Of a stretch of DNA of 64,000 nucleotides, positions 45,248 to 53,278 are shown one piece after another. A model generated the notes under the pieces. The model made no database searches and had not been told where the DNA came from. It saw nothing but the letters and a program-made list of their open reading frames with translations. The stretch comes from Oceanobacillus salinisoli (GTDB taxonomy: Bacteria; Bacillota; Bacilli; Bacillales; Amphibacillaceae): assembly GCF_009733865.1 (NCBI RefSeq), contig NZ_WOFB01000001.1:1-64000 (forward strand), read 5' to 3'. Within the stretch, counting starts at the first letter, position 1; each line of letters begins with the position of its first letter. The translations under genes were made by a program, and so were the position numbers.

Positions 45248-46552
45248 CTAGAATAAAAACAATCCTATCGTAATTGGTATAAAGCTGAAAAAGAGGATCA
45301 TAACACAGAATCCCATAATGTCCCGTACCTTTAGGCCAGCGATAGCAAGTGCTGGTAATGCCCAAAACGGTTGAATCATATTTGTCCAAGCATCACCCCA
45401 AGCAACAGCCATTGCTGTTTTCGCTGTGTCCGCGCCAATTTCCAGTGCTGCTTGAATCATGATAGGGCCCTGTACAGCCCATTGTCCTCCACCAGATGGA
45501 ACGAAAAAGTTTACAATTCCTGCACTAATAAAGGCAAAAAAGGGTAGTGTATAATCGGTTGCAAAGCTAACAAACCAATTGGATATTTGCTCGGAAAGTC
45601 CAGAACTGGCCATCATTCCCATAATTCCAGCATAAAATGGAAATTGAACAATAATTGCACCTGCATTTTTAACCCCAGTTGTCACGGTATCAAGAAATTT
45701 TCTCGGTGTACGATGAAGGAGAATTCCAAGAAATAGGAAAATAAAGTTGACGATATTAATATTCAGGTCAAAACCATTTGTGACAAAATGATAGATAATA
45801 AATACTAATCCCATCACACTAATCATAATGGAAATGACTGGACTGTTTTCTATTTTTTCAGATGGAGTAGTTGGTGTAACAGTCTGTACCGTTTCTTCTT
45901 CTTTAGGAGCATTTATGTTAGAATAATCAGTTAAATCATCGGTGTTGGTCCCCTTTAATAGATATCGGTTGAATAATGGTAATGCAATAAATAATACAAC
46001 AACTACAAACATATTAAATGGGCTAAATAATGTTTGCACGACGGGAATGGTGCTAATAGAGTCTTCCAGGAAGTGCCCCGGTGTTGCAATCGTCAGTGGA
46101 ACAGAACCAGAGAAGCCACCATGCCATACCAGCATTCCGCTATATGAACTTGCGATTAATATGCGGTAGTCAACTGTGGGTACACGTCTTGCGACATGAA
46201 TCGCAAACAATGCTCCAACAGCAAGTCCAAACCCATAGTTGATGAAACAAGCGATAAGAGCAACAATCGTAACTAAAAATACTGCCTGAGCCGGAGTGTT
46301 CGCTAAGGTGCTTAATTTAGATAAGAATTTTTTGACAATTGGTGTACTTGCTAAAATATACCCTGTTACAACTACTAATGACATCTGCATCCCGAAAGCC
46401 AATAAATCCCAAAAACCTGTCCCCCAGTGTTCCACATCTGTAAAAAAGACGCCTAGAAGATATACGACAAAAGTTAAGATAATAGCGAACAAAAAAGCAT
46501 CTGGCAAATAGCGTTGCACCATTCGATCAAAAAAAGACGTGAGTGCTTTCAT
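45248..46552 (-). CDS. AtoE-type short-chain fatty acid transporter
   Basis: A 434-residue membrane protein of the AtoE / TIGR00366 family, with about 11 helices and the conserved stretches INYGFGLAVGALFAIHVAR, YSGMLVWHGGFSGSVPLTIATPGH and FFVPSGGGQWAVQGPIM. AtoE of E. coli takes up short-chain fatty acids such as acetoacetate or butyrate; the exact substrate here is not shown. The start is ATG with AAAGGAGG seven bases upstream. It is monocistronic, with a structured 157-bp element about 90 bp upstream. Confidence 0.88.
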   Translation of the reverse strand: MKALTSFFDRMVQRYLPDAFLFAIILTFVVYLLGVFFTDVEHWGTGFWDLLAFGMQMSLVVVTGYILASTPIVKKFLSKLSTLANTPAQAVFLVTIVALIACFINYGFGLAVGALFAIHVARRVPTVDYRILIASSYSGMLVWHGGFSGSVPLTIATPGHFLEDSISTIPVVQTLFSPFNMFVVVVLFIALPLFNRYLLKGTNTDDLTDYSNINAPKEEETVQTVTPTTPSEKIENSPVISIMISVMGLVFIIYHFVTNGFDLNINIVNFIFLFLGILLHRTPRKFLDTVTTGVKNAGAIIVQFPFYAGIMGMMASSGLSEQISNWFVSFATDYTLPFFAFISAGIVNFFVPSGGGQWAVQGPIMIQAALEIGADTAKTAMAVAWGDAWTNMIQPFWALPALAIAGLKVRDIMGFCVMILFFSFIPITIGLFLF

Positions 46553-46644
46553 CCGTTTTCCTCCTTTTATTGAATGATTGCGTTCTCATTACAGTAAATA
46601 TGTATGCTGGACATGGGTGAAAAAGTCCTTAATAGTGTATGTTC

Positions 46645-46801
46645 AAAAAGGAGGATAAAAGGACCGAGATAGGGGATTGGATTTTCGACTAGTTACCGAC
46701 ACATCCGGTGGCCAATGCAGAAGTCGCCACCTCCTGTGGAAGACCGTTACATAGGAGCTCACGCCACCTCGAATTACTTGCTCCTTTTCCTCCTCCTTTT
46801 T
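46645..46801. other. Structured 157-bp element with long foldback ends
   Basis: AAAAAGGAGGATAAAAGGA at the left is nearly complementary to TCCTTTTCCTCCTCCTTTTT at the right. The GC-richer interior contains GGTGGC / GCCACC and other pairs. It lies upstream of the AtoE-like gene (minus) and the cheA gene (plus). It matches no riboswitch or T box that I know. The remainder of 46802-47160 shows no convincing gene. Confidence 0.55.
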
Positions 46802-47163
46802 GATGGTTGCAAATTTTTCCAATTTATGAGAATAAATTGGAAAAATTTCTTCACAAACTAAAGTGATTTTCCGATATAATGATATAGAACAATATAACTA
46901 AGTAATGGGAAAGAAGAATAAATCTATTATCCTAGTGCTTATACAGCTAGAAGCGTATGCCGTTCAACTAAGGCGAGGGATCAATCATTTTAAAATCGTT
47001 GAAACGAATAGCGGTAATGGAGTTCCTTGCATATCAACCTGTGAGTATCTGGGATTAAATAGATCATTAAACATCCTTTACTTGTATCAGGTTTTTGACG
47101 ATAGTTAGAGTAAACAATGTTTAAAATGAAGCTTATACATATTGGTTAAGGAAGGAAATGTAT

Positions 47164-49200
47164 ATGGAGACGGATCAATATTTGGATATGTTCCTGGATG
47201 AAAGCCGGGAACATTTGCAAGCAGTGAATGACAATATTCTGAAATTGGAAAAACAGCCCGAAAACATAGATATCGTTCATGAAATTTTTCGTTCGGCCCA
47301 TACCTTAAAGGGAATGGCTGCTACGATGGGATTTGAAGATATTGCTTCTTTGACACATAAAATGGAAAATGTATTGGATCAAATCCGCAATTACCAATTA
47401 ACGGTTACGACAGAAGTCATTGACGTGATTTTTATCGCGATTGAATATTTGGAGGATATGGTTCAATCGATTGGTGATGGAAAAGATGGCAAAAGGGATG
47501 TCAGTGAGCTGGTCCAGCGCTTGGATGTTATTGAAAAAGGCGGTAGTTCATTAAAAGAACCACAGGGAGCAAAAGAGGAAGTTGCAGCAGAATCGGTTAC
47601 CGCCTCTATTGCTGGTTTAGAGCTGGATGGGTTTCAAATGGAGGTAGTTCAGCAAGCAAGACAACAGGGGTACCATGTTTATCAATCGACAGTATTGTTA
47701 GAAGATGACTGTATATTAAAAGGTGCACGCGCCTACATGGTTTTTGAAATTCTGGAAAAAAATGGGGAAATCATTCAAACCACCCCTGCAATAGAAGATA
47801 TTGAAGAAGGAAACTTTGATCAAGGTTTTTCATTTATTTATCTTTCTAAAGAAAAAGAGGAAAACCTGAAAGCACAAATATTAAAAGTTTCTGAGGTAAA
47901 AGAAGTTGACATTGCTGATTTTCTTCAGGAAGTAAGCGGGCATGAGGAGTCCAAAGAGGACAAGTCTTCTCCAATTAATAAAGCAGAAATGGAAACAGAG
48001 AAAGTAACGACGTCCCAGAAAACAAATAAATCAGAAGGTAAGCATCAGGCAACGAAGACAATTCGGGTGAATTTAGACCGAATAGATGATTTATTAAATA
48101 TTTTTGAAGAAGTGATTATCGACCGCGGCAGGCTGGAAGTTATTTCCGACAAATCCGAAAATCAAGAGTTAACAGAAACTGTAGAGCATTTAGGGCGGGT
48201 TACTTCAGAAATGCAGAGTTTAATCCTGTCTATGCGTATGGTACCAATCGATCAAGTGTTTAATCGATTTCCACGAATGATTCGTGGACTTGCGAGAGAC
48301 TTAAATAAAAATATCAATTTAGAAATTATTGGTGCAGAAACGGAATTAGACCGGACCGTTATTGATGAGATTGGGGATCCATTAGTGCATCTGATACGAA
48401 ATTCGGTGGATCATGGAATCGAATTGCCAGAAACCCGAAAGAAAGCAGGGAAGTTAGAAGAAGGGAATTTGACTTTGCGTGCCTTTCACAGCGGAAATCA
48501 TGTGTTTATCGAAATTGAAGATGATGGAGCAGGGATCAATAGGGACAAGGTACAATCAAAAGCGATTGAAAAAGGGCTTATTACCGCAGAAGAAGCCGTG
48601 TCACTCTCGAACGATGAAATTGCAAACTTTATTCTTTCATCAGGATTTAGTACGGCAGACAAGGTATCCGATATATCAGGCCGGGGTGTTGGATTGGATG
48701 TTGTGAAAAGTAAGATTGAATCATTAGGTGGCGAAATTCATATTAAAACACAGGAAGGTAAAGGTAGTATCTTTTCGATCCAATTGCCGCTTACTCTATC
48801 CATTATTGCTACCTTACTGGTCAAAGTACAGCGTGAAACCTATGCCATACCGCTTTCTTCCATTATAGAAACAGCATTATTAGAGAAAGAACAAATTTTA
48901 CATGCTCATGGTAGAAAAGTCATGGATTTCCGTGGGCAGGTTATCCCACTTGTATCGTTAGCCGATGTATTCCAAGTTCCGTTTGAAGAAGAGGCGCATG
49001 TAAAATATCATGCCGTTGTCGTCGTGAAAAAGGGAGAACAGCTTACCGGGCTGATTGTTGATTCCTTTATCGGCCAAAAGGAAGTCGTATTAAAGTCCCT
49101 GGGTGTGTATTTGAAGGATGTATTTGCCATTTCCGGTGCGACGATACTTGGAAATGGGGAAGTTGCATTAATTATTGATCCAAATGCCTTAATTAAATAA
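47164..49200 (+). CDS. cheA: Chemotaxis histidine kinase CheA
   Basis: A 678-residue cytoplasmic kinase of chemoreceptor arrays. The Hpt domain (1-105) has the phospho-acceptor H46 in FRSAHTLKGMAATMG. A linker and P2-like region (about 150-265) carry the response-regulator docking role. The dimerisation domain starts at IRVNLDRIDDLLNIFEEV. The ATPase has DHGIELPETRKKAG, DDGAGI and GRGVGLDVV. The CheW-like domain fills the last 135 residues. A first ATG at 47158 is too close to AAGGAAGG, so the ATG at 47164 is used, giving METDQYLDMF as in other CheA proteins. It is paired with cheW 18 bp downstream and lies outside any flagellar cluster visible here. Confidence 0.94.
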   Translation: METDQYLDMFLDESREHLQAVNDNILKLEKQPENIDIVHEIFRSAHTLKGMAATMGFEDIASLTHKMENVLDQIRNYQLTVTTEVIDVIFIAIEYLEDMVQSIGDGKDGKRDVSELVQRLDVIEKGGSSLKEPQGAKEEVAAESVTASIAGLELDGFQMEVVQQARQQGYHVYQSTVLLEDDCILKGARAYMVFEILEKNGEIIQTTPAIEDIEEGNFDQGFSFIYLSKEKEENLKAQILKVSEVKEVDIADFLQEVSGHEESKEDKSSPINKAEMETEKVTTSQKTNKSEGKHQATKTIRVNLDRIDDLLNIFEEVIIDRGRLEVISDKSENQELTETVEHLGRVTSEMQSLILSMRMVPIDQVFNRFPRMIRGLARDLNKNINLEIIGAETELDRTVIDEIGDPLVHLIRNSVDHGIELPETRKKAGKLEEGNLTLRAFHSGNHVFIEIEDDGAGINRDKVQSKAIEKGLITAEEAVSLSNDEIANFILSSGFSTADKVSDISGRGVGLDVVKSKIESLGGEIHIKTQEGKGSIFSIQLPLTLSIIATLLVKVQRETYAIPLSSIIETALLEKEQILHAHGRKVMDFRGQVIPLVSLADVFQVPFEEEAHVKYHAVVVVKKGEQLTGLIVDSFIGQKEVVLKSLGVYLKDVFAISGATILGNGEVALIIDPNALIK

Positions 49201-49218
49201 TAAGATGGAGGTGGTAAG

Positions 49219-49683
49219 GTGGCTGAGTTATCAAAATTTATTATTTTTAAACTACATGATCAACCTTTTGGGGTCAATGTCAAACAAGTCATTTCCATTG
49301 AGCGAATGCAGGAGATTACACAAGTACCCAGGACATCTGATTTTATAAAGGGTGTTACCTATATACGCGAGGAAACAACCCCAGTCATTGACTTAAGAGA
49401 AAGATTGTTAATGGATGAAAAAGAACCAACAGAAAGTAGTAGAATATTAGTAGTACAAATTAAAGAAATGCAGATTGGTTTAATTGTCGATGCAGCTACT
49501 GATGTGAAGGATATTGAACAAGAGGCAATAGAACCTGCACCACCAATCGTAGGAGGGGTAAAAGAAACCTTTGTCCACGGTGTAGCAAATTTAGAAGAAC
49601 GACTTCTCATTCTTCTCGATTTAGAAACCATCATTGATCCAAAAGAAACCAATGAATTACAGGAAATAGTAGAAGTAGAATAA
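49219..49683 (+). CDS. cheW: Chemotaxis coupling protein CheW
   Basis: A 154-residue adaptor linking CheA to chemoreceptors. It is a single CheW domain: KFIIFKLHDQPFGVNVKQV, then VTYIREETTPVIDLRERL, ILVVQIKEMQIGLIVDAATDV and LLILLDLETII. The start is GTG with GGAGGTGG upstream. It shares a transcript with cheA and ends at a strong terminator. Confidence 0.94.
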   Translation: MAELSKFIIFKLHDQPFGVNVKQVISIERMQEITQVPRTSDFIKGVTYIREETTPVIDLRERLLMDEKEPTESSRILVVQIKEMQIGLIVDAATDVKDIEQEAIEPAPPIVGGVKETFVHGVANLEERLLILLDLETIIDPKETNELQEIVEVE

Positions 49684-49700
49684 TAGTATGCCAATAAGTA

Positions 49701-49762
49701 AAAAGTAATACAGTTAAGTAGGCAGGTATCATCTTGCAGCCTTTACTGAATTACTTTTTTAT
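49701..49762 (+). terminator. Terminator of cheA-cheW
   Basis: AAAAGTAAT-CAGT-AAG pairs with CTT-ACTG-ATTACTTTT, with single-base mismatches between blocks, followed by T. Confidence 0.8.
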
Positions 49763-49803
49763 TATGGATGTTTTCGAAAAGGCCGGAGATTTTGCCACTA
49801 AAA

Positions 49804-50262
49804 ACATAAACTGCGAACTAACTTTAAGATGATATTGGATCTTAATCTACGCTACGGAAATACACTACGCTTCCCTGGGCTGCTGGTGAGCCTCCTCGTG
49901 CTGTCTTCTTTAGGGGTCTCACGATCCCTCTTTTCCCACAGGACAAGGAAGGCTTCGGCAGCGTTACCTCGCACGCAGAAAAAGCGGTTTTCTTTTTCAA
50001 GGAGTCTCCGTGTATTTCTTCCGCTAGTTTTATGCTTTTATCTTTCTAACATTTGTATTAGCTAAATAAATTCTTAGCATAGCGAACCACTATTAAGCTG
50101 GTTGGTTGGAGCGGAGGGCAATTGCCTCCTACGGGAAAAGCACGTGTCTAGACCTGATCAGGAAGTGGTTTTCTTCCGAGGAGGCTGAAGCCGTGCCCTA
50201 AGGTGCGCGACTGCCCAGAGCGAAAATCAACGGTGCATTATACTAATTCGCATACTATATCC
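49804..50262 (+). mobile_element. Repeat family 3 (MITE-like), second copy
   Basis: Left end ATAAACTGCGAACTAACTTT. The right end TTATACTAATTCGCATACTA is its imperfect complement. Inside are GCTACGGAAATACACTACGC and a stretch (49908-49985) almost identical to 11868-11945. No gene is credible inside. The following 50263-50517 is AT-rich promoter space for cueP. Confidence 0.65.
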
Positions 50263-50517
50263 ATTGCGAGGTTAAAAAACGATAAAACTTACGAATAGAT
50301 CCTTTAATATATAACGATTCGAGCATCATTAAAATAGCTATTGTATTCTTTGAATTTTATTTGACATTTTGATAAATATCTGCAAATTTGTGGTATGATT
50401 TAAATAGCTTGTGTCACAAAGAAGTAACAGTAAGTTTCTGAAAATAGGTAATTATCAGGGTTGTTTAATGCCTAGGAAATTAAAATATCTTGAGTACTAT
50501 AAAGGAGTGAACAGCAG

Positions 50518-51075
50518 ATGAACAAAAAGATATATGTATTGGTTGGATTGGTTATTGCTGCTTTTGCGACAATCTTTGTTCTGGTAAATGTAGAAGGTGG
50601 CAATGAACCTGAAATGGCTCAGACAGAAGATGTGAAGCAATTAGTACGTAAGTATAGTATTGGAAATATAGAAAAAGAGTCCGCTTCAATCAACTCTCAT
50701 CAGCTAATTGTGACGGATAGCGAGGAAAATCAGACGACATATGAGTTGCCAGAGGATGAATTTTTTGTATCTATTGCACCATATATAGAAAATACACATC
50801 CTTGCGCGATCCACAGCTTAACCGGATGTCAGGGAGAACTGGTGGAGCAGAAATTTGCTGTATATATTGAAGATGGGGAAGGTAATGTAATAGTGGATGA
50901 AACTATGGAATCACAAGCTAACGGCTTTATTGACCTATGGCTTCCACGTGATCATACGTATCATGTAACCATTGAGCAAGATGGGAAAACAGCTGTATCC
51001 GAGTTTTCCACTTTTGAGGATGACAATACTTGTATTACGACCATACAATTGGAAGACAGCGAAAATATAACTTGA
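50518..51075 (+). CDS. cueP: CueP-family copper-binding protein
   Basis: A 185-residue exported protein, membrane-anchored by an uncleaved or signal helix (about 5-24). The CueP signature is EFFVSIAPYIENTHPCAIHS then LTGCQGEL, with C96, H99 and C104. A third conserved cysteine is C172 near the end. Salmonella CueP binds periplasmic copper; in this Gram-positive it would act at the outer face of the membrane. The start is ATG with AAAGGAGTG upstream. No copper ATPase or CueR/CsoR regulator adjoins it. Confidence 0.9.
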   Translation: MNKKIYVLVGLVIAAFATIFVLVNVEGGNEPEMAQTEDVKQLVRKYSIGNIEKESASINSHQLIVTDSEENQTTYELPEDEFFVSIAPYIENTHPCAIHSLTGCQGELVEQKFAVYIEDGEGNVIVDETMESQANGFIDLWLPRDHTYHVTIEQDGKTAVSEFSTFEDDNTCITTIQLEDSENIT

Positions 51076-51084
51076 AATATACTC

Positions 51085-51134
51085 ATAGCAAAAATGGGCT
51101 TTGAACCGAATTGGGTCAATGCCCATTTTGCTAT
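51085..51134 (+). terminator. Terminator-like hairpin after cueP
   Basis: ATAGCAAAAATGGGC pairs with GCCCATTTTGCTAT (one bulged A). No T run follows. Confidence 0.6.
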
Positions 51135-51271
51135 ATATAATGGATGGCGGATAGAAATACAATCTTAATATGTCACCATTATACCGTTGGAGACATTTAC
51201 GACTATAAACATACAAAATTCTACAGTAAAAAGCATCATATTTCCTGGGAAATTTTCAGTGCATTCGTTTT

Positions 51272-51430
51272 TTTACAATTAACTGTGCTGTAAGAGCACT
51301 AATTCAAGAATTGGGAAATTTTAAGAAGAATGAGAAGTGGGGGAGTACAGCCAGTAAACTTCTGGTTACTGGATTGAACCTAACACATCAGTTTGGGATG
51401 AAAAAATCCCTGAGCTGATGGTTTTCTGTA
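51272..51430 (+). mobile_element. TTTAT-bounded element (family 1), copy F, degenerate
   Basis: The left end is shortened to TTTACAATTAACTG. CAGCCAGTAAACTTCTGGTT keeps the linker. Stem 2 is rebuilt as CATCAG...GGGAT / ATCCC...CTGATG. Borders are eroded. Confidence 0.55.
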
Positions 51431-51514
51431 TTTTTGCCATAACAGCCAATGTCAAAATAACTATGCTACAATAGGTATATACTGTTCTATAGTTAGTATC
51501 TCGTTGATTTTTTG

Positions 51515-51676
51515 TTTATCACGTAATTGACTGGCTGTAACCTCTCACTTTAGGAACGAAGTGGGAGACGGCAGCCAGTTAATTCCTGATTCATTCAGAG
51601 ACCTTTAGGTCATACCCTTGTGGTAATAACAAGCGGTGGGGATGAAAACAACCACTGATTGTTCGCTGATACATAA
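51515..51676 (+). mobile_element. TTTAT-bounded element (family 1), copy G
   Basis: Left TTTAT at 51515-51519. Stem 1 is ACTGGCTG / CAGCCAGT enclosing CTCTCACTT / AAGTGGGAG. The central AGAGACCTTTAGGTCATACC, then CTTGTGGTA, is present. The right end has decayed to ACATAAT. It ends about ten bases before the MFS ribosome site. Confidence 0.75.
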
Positions 51677-51700
51677 TCTAGACATTAGGAAGTGAAATAT

Positions 51701-52930
51701 ATGCAGCAGAAGAAGTACGGAATTCGTGATTTTTATTTTTGGAAGATTACAGTAAGTTTAGCACTGGCTTCCTTTTTTATTTTTGCAGCCATGTATGTAG
51801 TACAGCCATTGTTGCCAGTTTTTGTAGATGACTTTGGTGTATCAGTCAATACGTCCAGTTATGCTTTGTCATTAACTATATTTGGTCTGAGTGTAGGATT
51901 AATCTTGTTAGGATTTTTTTCGGACCGAATCGGGAGAACGATGTTTATTAAGTTTTCCATGATTGGTTCTGTTATTCCATTTTTTATTATGTCACTAACT
52001 GATTCGTTTACGATCATTTTACTTCTTCGGTTTGTGCAGGGATTTGCTTTGGCTGGTTTGCCGGCTTCTTCCATTGCATATTTGAGTGAAGAAATGGACA
52101 GAAGGAGTTTGGGGGTTGCGACAGCATTATACATATCAAGCAATGCGCTGGGTGGAATGGCCGGAAGGGTGCTGACAGGTTATATTGCTGACCATTATTC
52201 TTGGCAGCATGCATTTTATTTTTTCGCTTTTATTGGTTTAGTAATTGGGATGCTTGTCATATTACTGCTTCCAAAATCCAGGTATTTCGAACCAAGCAAT
52301 GTTTCTTTTAAAAAAGATATGGAAGGGTTTTTCTTTCATTTAAAAAATCCAGCAATGGTTTTAGTTATTATAGTAGGTATAGTGCTACAGCTGTCCTTTA
52401 CAGGAATTTGGACGTACCTACCTTTTCATCTCCAATCCGAACCTTTTTCGCTTTCTTTGGAAACCATATCATATACCTATTTTGCCTATGCACTTGGAGT
52501 AATAGGTTCACCGTTAGCAGGCTGGTTATCAGGAAATTTTGGGTTGGATAAGGTACGAACGATTGGAATCATTGTGTTATCGATTGGGGCGTTGCTTACG
52601 TTTAGCCAATCAATTTTCGTTATTATTATTGGACTGTGCATACTCTGTTTAGGATTTTTCACCGCTCATTCCCTTACCGCAACAGCCGTTGGGGAGAGGG
52701 CAACTCACCATAAAGGCAGTGCAACAAGTCTATATCTAGTAGCCTATTATATTGGGGTGACATTAGGCAGTTCTGCAATTAGTCCACTATGGGAAATAGG
52801 GGGATGGAATGCAGTTGTTGCACTCTCTGGATTGCTGCCAGTGACTTATTTGTGGTTTCTAAACGTAATGACAAAACGGGTGAGAAAAAAAGCAAAAGAA
52901 GAAGTGGGTAATCAGCATCACTCACTTTAA
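51701..52930 (+). CDS. MFS transporter
   Basis: A 409-residue major facilitator with 12 predicted helices. The motif-A loop between helices 2 and 3 is LGFFSDRIGRTMFIK, with a second copy, GWLSGNFGLDKVR, in the other half. It resembles drug/metabolite proton antiporters of the YnfM/Bcr-like type, but I cannot name the substrate. A GTG at 51692 would add three residues; AGGAAGTGA spaced to the ATG at 51701 is preferred. Family-1 copy G lies directly upstream, so its hairpins would be in the leader if transcribed from beyond it. Confidence 0.85.
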   Translation: MQQKKYGIRDFYFWKITVSLALASFFIFAAMYVVQPLLPVFVDDFGVSVNTSSYALSLTIFGLSVGLILLGFFSDRIGRTMFIKFSMIGSVIPFFIMSLTDSFTIILLLRFVQGFALAGLPASSIAYLSEEMDRRSLGVATALYISSNALGGMAGRVLTGYIADHYSWQHAFYFFAFIGLVIGMLVILLLPKSRYFEPSNVSFKKDMEGFFFHLKNPAMVLVIIVGIVLQLSFTGIWTYLPFHLQSEPFSLSLETISYTYFAYALGVIGSPLAGWLSGNFGLDKVRTIGIIVLSIGALLTFSQSIFVIIIGLCILCLGFFTAHSLTATAVGERATHHKGSATSLYLVAYYIGVTLGSSAISPLWEIGGWNAVVALSGLLPVTYLWFLNVMTKRVRKKAKEEVGNQHHSL

Positions 52931-52984
52931 TAGACAAACGCTCTTTTCGTAAAGTTTGTTGTTATACAATGTAATGCCTTCTAA

Positions 52985-53065
52985 TGGTTGATATCCCGCA
53001 TACACTGGTTGATATGTGCTTCCGTTGTGTTGATATTTTGCACAACGGTCGACATCCGCTTCTTT
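52985..53065. repeat. TTGATAT array with 21-bp period
   Basis: TTGATAT at 52988, 53009 and 53030 and TCGACAT at 53049, each followed by a GC-containing word (CCCGC, GTGC, TTTTGC, CCGC). The same GGTCGACATCC word occurs in reverse at about 2702. Confidence 0.6.
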
Positions 53066-53071
53066 TTGGTC

Positions 53072-53151
53072 ACCCGCGGAAGTCGTAGTGTATTTCCGTA
53101 GCGGTTAGTTGGTGCTCCAACATCATTTAAAGCTAGTTCGCAGTTTATATA
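53072..53151 (-). mobile_element. Repeat family 3, left-end remnant in opposite orientation
   Basis: On the minus strand it reads TATAAACTGCGAACTAGCTT, then about 25 bp, then CCGCTACGGAAATACACTAC and CCGCGGG. This matches the left ends at 49804 and 11699. Confidence 0.6.
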
Positions 53152-53197
53152 AAATACGGAATAATAAAAGCAACTATCTTATAGAATACAGCGAAAG

Positions 53198-53278
53198 AAA
53201 AGAACCGGCCTTAAAGTGCACCCCAAAGCAAGAATTTGGATTCAAGGGTGCACTTACATATTCGCCTGGTTCTTTTTG
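53198..53278. terminator. Two-step hairpin terminator of the SLC13 gene
   Basis: Outer AAAAGAACC / GGTTCTTTT and inner AAGTGCACCC / GGGTGCACTT, all perfect. A/T runs on both sides allow use from either strand. Confidence 0.8.

Noticed and set aside
46905-47108. 67-codon frame before cheA
   Set aside because: No Shine-Dalgarno site, unremarkable composition and no recognisable domain.
49829-50065. 78-codon open frame inside repeat family 3
   Set aside because: Same reason: a repeat-derived frame without translation signals.
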